Under the pieces are notes generated by a model, which saw only the letters and a list, made by a program, of their open reading frames with translations, was not told the DNA's origin and did not search any database. A DNA stretch of 64,000 nucleotides from the NCBI GenBank assembly GCA_017502875.1, contig JAFVUF010000015.1, forward strand, positions 1 through 64,000, written 5' to 3'. How positions within the stretch are numbered: the stretch's first letter is position 1; each line of letters opens with the position of its first letter. Source of the stretch: Clostridia bacterium (GTDB lineage: Bacteria; Bacillota; Clostridia; Oscillospirales; CAG-272). Below, piece by piece: positions 59,803-64,000 of the stretch. Position numbers and translations under genes: made by a program.

Positions 59803-62577
59803 TTATCTTTCGTCTTTAAACAGGTCTTTACCGCAGCAGCGCTTGAATTTCTTTCCGCTGCCGCAGGGGCAGGGAGCGTTTTTGGCGACGCCGTTCTGCT
59901 TGTTTACAGTCGGACGCTTCTTTTCCGCTTTTGACGGGTCGGTAAAGTTATCTCCCGTAACCTTCGCTACCTCTCTGCGCTCGATTGTTGCGGCAGGAAC
60001 GGCGGAAAGAAGCTGCTTTACAGTAGATACCTTTATATCGTTTATCATCTCGTCGAACATATCGGCGCTTACGATACGGAATTCGTTTATGGGGTTACGC
60101 TGAGCGTAGGCGTGGAGTCCTATTCCGCCCTTTATATCGTCAACCGCGTCTATGTGGTCTATCCACTTTGAGTCAACGTTTTTAAGGAGAATAACTCTTT
60201 CGACTTCCTTAAGATTTTCCCCAAACAGCTCCTGCTTCTGATTATAGAGTTTTTCGGCTCGGTTAAGCAGCTCCGCTTCAATATCCGACGGCTCGATTTC
60301 CTCAAGCTCCTCCTCGGAATATTTGAAATCGTTTATGCCACAGAGCAGACCGAGGAAGCGCGCGCGGAGCTCGTCAAGTCTCCAAGCCTCTCTTTCGTCC
60401 TCGGGAAGAAGCTCCGACACAGCGCCCTTTATCGTGGACTCTATCATACCCTTTATCTTTTCGCTGAGGTCGGCGCCGTCAAGCACCTCGTCTCTTTGCT
60501 TATAGATTATTTTTCTCTGCTCGTTCATTATATCGTCGTAGCTCAGAACGTTCTTTCTGCGCTGGAAGTTATGCCCTTCAAGCTGTCTTTGAGCCTTTTC
60601 GATAGCGCCGGAAAGTATTCCAGCCTCGATGGCGTCGTCTCCGATGCCGAGCTTTTGAACCATTCCGATAACTCTTTCGCTTCCGAAAAGTCGCATAAGG
60701 TCGTCCTCAAGCGCTATAAAGAAGCGGCTTTCTCCCGGGTCGCCCTGACGTCCCGCGCGTCCGCGGAGCTGATTGTCTATACGTCTGCTCTCGTGGCGCT
60801 CCGTACCGACTATAAACAGTCCGCCCGCTTCCTTTACCTGCTCGGCAAGCGGCTCGATTACAGCCTTGTGTCTTTCGTAAAGCTCCCTGAACACCTTTCG
60901 CGCGGCAAGAACCTCGTCGCTTACGTTAAGCGACGAGCCGACAGCGGCTCCGATAAGCTCCTCGGTATAAAGAGGGAAGCCGGTTTCGGGGTCGGTCATC
61001 TTACGCATTTCCTGCTTTGCCAGGTGCTCCGCGTTGCCGCCGAGCATAATATCCGTTCCGCGTCCAGCCATGTTGGTAGCGATTGTTACCGAGCCGAGCT
61101 TACCCGCTTCGGCTACTATCTCCGCCTCTCGCTCATGCTGCTTGGCGTTCAGAACCTTATGGGGAATTCCTATTTTGCCGAGCATCTTTGAAAGCAGCTC
61201 GGATTTGTCTACCGAAACCGTACCGACAAGCACCGGTTGTCCCTTTTCATGACATTCCTTTATCTGATTACAGATAGCCTTGTATTTTGCCTCGACTGTT
61301 CCGTAGACTCTGTCCCTGTGGTCAATTCTGATCATAGGCTTGTTGGTCGGAATCTCAACGACGTCAAGCTCATATATCTCGCGGAATTCCATCTCCTCGG
61401 TCAGCGCCGTACCGGTCATTCCGGAAAGCTTTTTGTAAAGACGGAAGTAGTTCTGGAAGGTGATGGTGGCGAGTGTTTTTGATTCCTTCTGAATCTTAAC
61501 GTTTTCCTTTGCCTCGATAGCCTGGTGCAGTCCGTCGCTGTAACGTCTTCCGGGCATAAGTCTGCCCGTAAATGAGTCTACTATTATGACCTTGCCCTTG
61601 TCAACTATATAATCGTCGTCCCTTATCATAATAGCTCTTGCCCGTATCGCCTGATTGATATGGTGCGTTATGATTGCGTTTTCGGGGTCGGAGAGGTTCT
61701 CGATACCGAAGAATTTTTCCGCCTTCTTGACACCCGCAGCCGTTAAAACGGTGGAGCGAGCCTTTTCGTCTACCGTGTAGTCGTATTCACTCTCGATACC
61801 CTCGTCAAGTATCTTGGAATCCATTTCTTTTATTCGGAACTCTTTAAGAGAACGCGCGAATTTACACGCCTTTTGATAAATGTCGGTGGCTTCCTCGCCC
61901 GCGCCCGAAATAATAAGGGGGGTTCTTGCCTCGTCGATAAGAATGGAGTCCACCTCGTCAACGATAGCGAAGGCGTGGCCTCTCTGTACCTTTCTGTCCT
62001 TGTAGATGACCATGTTGTCGCGCAGATAGTCGAAGCCGAACTCATTATTGGTTCCGTAGGTTATATCGCACCCGTAAGCCTCTTTTTTCTCCTCTTTGGT
62101 CTGGTCGTGAATGATAAGACCGGTGGTCATACCCATAAATCCGTAGACTCTGCCCATCTCCTCGCTTCCGACTCTGGCGAGGTATTCGTTTACGGTAACT
62201 ATGTGGACGCCGTTACCCGCAAGGGCGTTAAGGTAGGCGGGGAGAACCGCGACGAGAGTTTTACCCTCGCCCGTTTTCATCTCGGCAATTCTACCCTGAT
62301 GAAGCACTATGCCGCCTATAAGCTGGACTCGGAACGGACGTTTGCCGAGAACTCTGTCCGCCGCCTCTCTTACCGCCGCGAAGGCGTCGGGAAGGATATC
62401 GTCAAGCGTCTCGCCATCTGCTAAGCGTCCTTTGAGCAGCTCAGTAACCGAGCGAAGCTCGCCGTCGGTCATAGCGGCGTACTTGTCCGCTAACGCCTCA
62501 ATCTCATTTACCGTACTGTTCAGATGCTTTATCTGTCTTTCGCTATACGTTCCGAACATTTTTGTAAAAAGCCCCAT
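59803..62577 (-). CDS. secA: Protein translocase ATPase SecA
   Basis: The 924-aa SecA has Walker A in AEMKTGEGKTLVAVLPAYL, VDEVDSILIDEARTPLIIS, TNMAGRGTDIMLGGNAEHL and GRAGRQGDPGESRFF. It ends in the zinc-binding SEC-C motif (CPCGSGKKFKRCCG), which contacts SecB or the ribosome. It drives export through SecYEG. ATG 62577 follows AAGGAGTG; the ATG three codons earlier overlaps that site. The length is normal. Confidence 0.97.
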   Translation of the reverse strand: MGLFTKMFGTYSERQIKHLNSTVNEIEALADKYAAMTDGELRSVTELLKGRLADGETLDDILPDAFAAVREAADRVLGKRPFRVQLIGGIVLHQGRIAEMKTGEGKTLVAVLPAYLNALAGNGVHIVTVNEYLARVGSEEMGRVYGFMGMTTGLIIHDQTKEEKKEAYGCDITYGTNNEFGFDYLRDNMVIYKDRKVQRGHAFAIVDEVDSILIDEARTPLIISGAGEEATDIYQKACKFARSLKEFRIKEMDSKILDEGIESEYDYTVDEKARSTVLTAAGVKKAEKFFGIENLSDPENAIITHHINQAIRARAIMIRDDDYIVDKGKVIIVDSFTGRLMPGRRYSDGLHQAIEAKENVKIQKESKTLATITFQNYFRLYKKLSGMTGTALTEEMEFREIYELDVVEIPTNKPMIRIDHRDRVYGTVEAKYKAICNQIKECHEKGQPVLVGTVSVDKSELLSKMLGKIGIPHKVLNAKQHEREAEIVAEAGKLGSVTIATNMAGRGTDIMLGGNAEHLAKQEMRKMTDPETGFPLYTEELIGAAVGSSLNVSDEVLAARKVFRELYERHKAVIEPLAEQVKEAGGLFIVGTERHESRRIDNQLRGRAGRQGDPGESRFFIALEDDLMRLFGSERVIGMVQKLGIGDDAIEAGILSGAIEKAQRQLEGHNFQRRKNVLSYDDIMNEQRKIIYKQRDEVLDGADLSEKIKGMIESTIKGAVSELLPEDEREAWRLDELRARFLGLLCGINDFKYSEEELEEIEPSDIEAELLNRAEKLYNQKQELFGENLKEVERVILLKNVDSKWIDHIDAVDDIKGGIGLHAYAQRNPINEFRIVSADMFDEMINDIKVSTVKQLLSAVPAATIERREVAKVTGDNFTDPSKAEKKRPTVNKQNGVAKNAPCPCGSGKKFKRCCGKDLFKDER

Positions 62578-62691
62578 TATATACACTCCTTAAACGAAGA
62601 ATTAACCTATAATTAAGTCTATTATACAAACATAATATAATAAAAAATACGACTTACTGATAATATTTTGTAAATATTAAAGAAATCAGAT

Positions 62692-62731
62692 GCTAAAAAA
62701 GCGTTATTCTTGTCAAGAACAACGCTTTTAG
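62692..62731. terminator. Terminator between trmL and secA
   Basis: AAAAGCGTT.TTCTT pairs with AAGAA.AACGCTTTT. It closes the hemW-trmL transcript. Confidence 0.8.
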
Positions 62732-62800
62732 TGATGTTTTTTGCATAAGCAAAAGTGATGTTTACGCTTTGCGTAAGTGATGTTCTGCCTTTGGCGGATA
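62731..62800. repeat. Hairpin array with GTGATGTT linkers
   Basis: GTGATGTT occurs at 62731, 62755 and 62777, separated by short hairpins TTTTGC..GCAAAA and TTACGC..GCGTAA and followed by CTGCC..GGCGG. The layout is the same as the 8611-8785 array with a different linker, and a degenerate reverse copy lies at 9421-9482. Confidence 0.65.
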
Positions 62801-62806
62801 AGTTGC

Positions 62807-63274
62807 TTAGCTAAGCTCGGGATATCCCAGCTGCCGAAGCACCTCGTAAGCGCCAATCGCAACCGAGTTTGACAGGTTTAGGCATCGAAGCTCATCGCGC
62901 ATAGGTATTCTGACGGCGCGGTCAAGGTTCTCCTCAACGAGAGCCTTTGGCAGCCCCGCGGTCTCCTTACCGAAAACAAGGAAGCAACGCTTTGGGTAGA
63001 CTATCTCACTGTGCGCCTTGTGCGCCTTGGTAGAGAAGAAGTAGAGATTTTCGTTTCTGTTTATTTGCAAAAACTGTTCAAGACTGTCGTAATAGGTGAT
63101 GTCAAGCTTATCCCAATAATCAAGCCCCGCGCGTTTAAGCTTTCTGTCGTCGATTTCAAAGCCCATGGGCTTGACGAGGTGTAGCGCCGCGCCCGTAACG
63201 GCGCAGGTACGAGCGACGTTGCCCGTGTTTTGAGGTATTTCGGGCTCGACGAGAACAAGATTAAGGTCAGCCAT
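62807..63274 (-). CDS. trmL: tRNA (cytidine/uridine-34-2'-O)-methyltransferase
   Basis: The 155-aa protein is a minimal SPOUT methyltransferase of the TrmL/YibK type. LVEPEIPQNTGNVARTCAVT is motif 1, FLVFGKETAGLPKALVEE motif 2 and RIPMRDELRCLNLSNSVAI motif 3 (the knot region). It methylates the wobble base of tRNA-Leu isoacceptors. It starts 12 nt after hemW, preceded by GAAAGGAT. Confidence 0.95.
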   Translation of the reverse strand: MADLNLVLVEPEIPQNTGNVARTCAVTGAALHLVKPMGFEIDDRKLKRAGLDYWDKLDITYYDSLEQFLQINRNENLYFFSTKAHKAHSEIVYPKRCFLVFGKETAGLPKALVEENLDRAVRIPMRDELRCLNLSNSVAIGAYEVLRQLGYPELS

Positions 63275-63286
63275 TTTTGTATCCTT

Positions 63287-64000
63287 TCAAAATAGTATTT
63301 CCGACAGAACGGTATTTGAAACGTCAAAGCCCTTCTCGGTGAAAAACACCCGTCCGTCCCTAATTTCCATAAATCCGCTTTCAATGTATTTTTTGCAACG
63401 ATCTAAGTAGAATTCGGCGTTACGGGTGCGCTCGAATAGCTCTTTTACGGAAAATCCGTCGGTCAGTCGGAGCGAAAGCATAACGAACTCCTTTTCCTTG
63501 TCCGTCTCGCTTAACGTTTCCTCAACAGTTATGAGCGAGTCAAAATCCTTTGCGCTTAGGAAGCTCTCGGTGTTTTCCTCGCAGTAAAAGCGCTGTGAGT
63601 TAAAATATGAGTAAGCGCCCGTGCCAAAGCCGAGATACTCACGCGCCGACCAGTAGCCGAGATTATGACGGCATTTTTTGCCTTCTCTCGCGAAGTTAGA
63701 TATTTCGTACCGCGAATAGCCTGCTTTTGATAGCAGAGAAATACCCTTTGAATACATTGAAACACATTCGTTTTCGTCGGGGAAAACGTATTTATCTCTG
63801 TTTTTGCAGAGAGGCGTGCCTTCCTCCAGCTGAAGTCCGTAAACCGATATATGCTCGGGAGATAGCTCTGTTACGGCTTTTAAGGTGCTCAGAAAGCTCT
63901 GCTCGGTTTGCGACGGTACTCCGTACATTACGTCAACGCTTACGTTGTCAAATCCGCATTTACGGGTTAGCTCAAATGCTTTTTTTGCGTCATCGAAGGA
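63287..64000 (-). CDS. hemW: HemW-type radical SAM protein, C-terminal part (runs off right edge)
   Basis: The frame is open from the right edge to its stop at 63287 (238 codons, including 24 before the internal Met at 63928). VDVMYGVPSQTEQSF and ISVYGLQLEEGTPL belong to the radical SAM barrel, and YEISNFAREGKKCRHNLGYW and FGTGAYSYF are HemW hallmarks. HemW binds heme and is related to anaerobic coproporphyrinogen oxidase HemN. The Cys motif for the cluster lies outside the window. It is co-transcribed with trmL. Confidence 0.92.
   Translation of the reverse strand, partial: SFDDAKKAFELTRKCGFDNVSVDVMYGVPSQTEQSFLSTLKAVTELSPEHISVYGLQLEEGTPLCKNRDKYVFPDENECVSMYSKGISLLSKAGYSRYEISNFAREGKKCRHNLGYWSAREYLGFGTGAYSYFNSQRFYCEENTESFLSAKDFDSLITVEETLSETDKEKEFVMLSLRLTDGFSVKELFERTRNAEFYLDRCKKYIESGFMEIRDGRVFFTEKGFDVSNTVLSEILF

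Overview
The window looks like chromosome of an endospore-forming, strictly anaerobic, probably gut-associated Clostridia bacterium (Oscillospirales/Christensenellales-like; inference). The evidence is a SpoIIR homologue, rubrerythrin, a DUF362/2[4Fe-4S] protein, GTP-type PEP carboxykinase, a T-box leader, Clostridia-type promoters with 17-nt spacers, and low-to-medium GC. No rRNA or CRISPR array is present.

Region 1 (1-7.7 kb) is the right part of a mobile element that enters from the left edge. On the minus strand a strong promoter and attenuator-like leader feed a 52-aa basic protein, a YqaJ-family exonuclease and a RecD2-type helicase that runs off the edge. On the plus strand lie two near-identical XRE repressors with copied operator regions, bracketing an unusual double AbrB/zinc protein and an acidic protein of unknown function. 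Two small proteins and a large serine recombinase follow. The element appears to stop at a 35-nt 3' fragment of a tRNA-Asn gene (7657-7691), probably an attachment-site scar.

Region 2 (7.7-13.7 kb) holds two small membrane proteins, palindromic hairpin arrays, a structured non-coding RNA (about 9106-9418), a GH43-like/SGNH esterase pair without signal peptides, and a T-box-controlled trpB.

Region 3 (13.7-24.7 kb) has a NERD/MBL operon, purF (lacking the usual N-terminal Cys), a GPH sugar symporter, purC, a HEAT-like protein, MscS, a flavoprotein, and a uronate operon in which KduI is fused to a discoidin-like domain while keeping an internal ribosome binding site.

Region 4 (24.8-44.8 kb) carries mtaB, two Na/Pi-cotransporter paralogues, pgk and tpiA, a sugar nucleotidyltransferase, an AraC regulator, rpsT, and rpoB-rpoC behind a leader with a tandem 49-nt repeat.

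Region 5 (44.8-64 kb) carries rubrerythrin, pyrophosphatase, tRNA-Thr(CGT), rsmA, pckG, a ferritin-like protein, a YfcE-like phosphodiesterase, a HIT protein, spoIIR, a FabG-like reductase, mrp, dnaE, two membrane proteins, secA, trmL and the C-terminal part of hemW. Most genes end in short Rho-independent hairpins, and several share one stem core (CTGTCG/CGACAG).
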